A DNA stretch of 64,000 bases from Flavobacterium sp. N502540 (GTDB lineage Bacteria; Bacteroidota; Bacteroidia; Flavobacteriales; Flavobacteriaceae). The stretch spans positions 248,001 through 312,000 of the forward strand of contig NZ_CP110012.1 of NCBI RefSeq assembly GCF_025947365.1, in the 5' to 3' direction. The position numbers and the translations under genes are program-made. The number at the start of each line of letters is the position of its first letter. The first letter of the stretch is position 1. Shown in pieces: positions 63,646 through 64,000 of this stretch. The notes beneath the pieces are model-generated. The model ran no database searches, was not told the origin of the DNA, and worked only from the letters and a program-made list of their open reading frames with translations.

Positions 63646-64000
63646 GGCCGTAAAGATAGAATTATCTTTATAAAAACAAGAGTTAATTAGTTCATATTAC
63701 ACTTTTGACAATGAATGAGACCAAATCTCATTCATTCATTAAAAGAATGCTATCTTAAACATTCTTTACTTTTTTAAATCGAACCGTAACAAAAAAACAT
63801 TTTTGCGACCAATAACAAGTTCAGTTGGATTGCTTTTTCATAAACATTGAAGAACTGAAACAAAATCATTCAAAACAGGATTTGATTTTATTAATAATGA
63901 AGTGAAACAGAAATATTAAAAGTAAATTAACAAATCCCGAGATTTTTGCATCTTTATATTTGTTAAATTGCGCCCCTGTAAATGAAGATGCCCCTCGTAC
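63646..64000. other. Region upstream of the riboswitch, no gene seen
   Basis: An 11-base perfect inverted repeat, AATGAATGAGA with TCTCATTCATT, lies at 63710-63736 around CCAAA. It could be an operator or a terminator from a gene outside the window. The btu promoter should lie between it and 63646 on the minus strand, but I cannot fix it. The rest is AT-rich and shows nothing else. Confidence 0.4.

Overview
The window looks like a chromosomal segment of a Flavobacterium-like Bacteroidota. It is AT-rich, uses TAnnTTTG-type -7 promoter boxes, and encodes many SPII lipoproteins, a T9SS C-terminal sorting domain and a TonB-dependent vitamin B12 receptor operon. No tRNA, rRNA, CRISPR array, transposase or integrase was seen.

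Layout: (1) 0.3-6.2 kb, plus strand: a metal/thiol homeostasis cluster (Cys-rich secreted peptide, two exported HMA-domain proteins, TlpA-like thioredoxin, outer-membrane barrel, DsbD) and a ThiF/E1-like gene. (2) 6.4-16.9 kb, minus strand: an array of eight intact and two degraded lipoprotein genes mixed with two relics of a radC 3' end. It lies directly downstream of (3), a 1301-aa cell-wall-degrading protein (degenerate M23 plus GH24 lysozyme) on the minus strand. (4) 21.1-54.3 kb, plus strand: a contractile phage-tail-like (tailocin / contractile injection) island. It holds fibres, two chaperone-like genes, gpD-like hub, spike, PAAR-like (DUF4280) metzincin effector, S24 repressor, a small HTH protein, sheath, tube, another effector, M15 endolysin, gp25, LysM-like, J-like and I-like baseplate proteins, a fibre ending in a Hint domain, and a holin. 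A further fibre lies at 54.4-56.3 kb between 52-bp direct repeats. No capsid, portal, terminase, integrase or recognisable tape measure is present. (5) 56.5-63.6 kb, minus strand: a cobalamin-riboswitch-controlled btuB operon with surface lipoproteins and a T9SS-exported protein.

How it seems to work: seven transcription units of region 4, including the divergent 1301-aa enzyme, start with the same bipartite promoter: TACTGAAACTACTGA, then 41-42 nt, then a -7 box of the form TAnTTTTACA or TAnATTTG. A 59-aa HTH protein encoded beside one of these promoters is a candidate activator. The S24 repressor keeps an Ala-Gly cleavage site and Ser/Lys dyad, so induction by DNA damage is likely. A holin and an endolysin provide release by lysis.

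Three enzymatic cargo genes are each followed by a zone of lipoprotein/immunity-like genes with duplicated, truncated and stop-interrupted copies. I read these as accreted orphan immunity genes and displaced effector tips. Names of structural genes rest on sequence pattern and order; no search was run.
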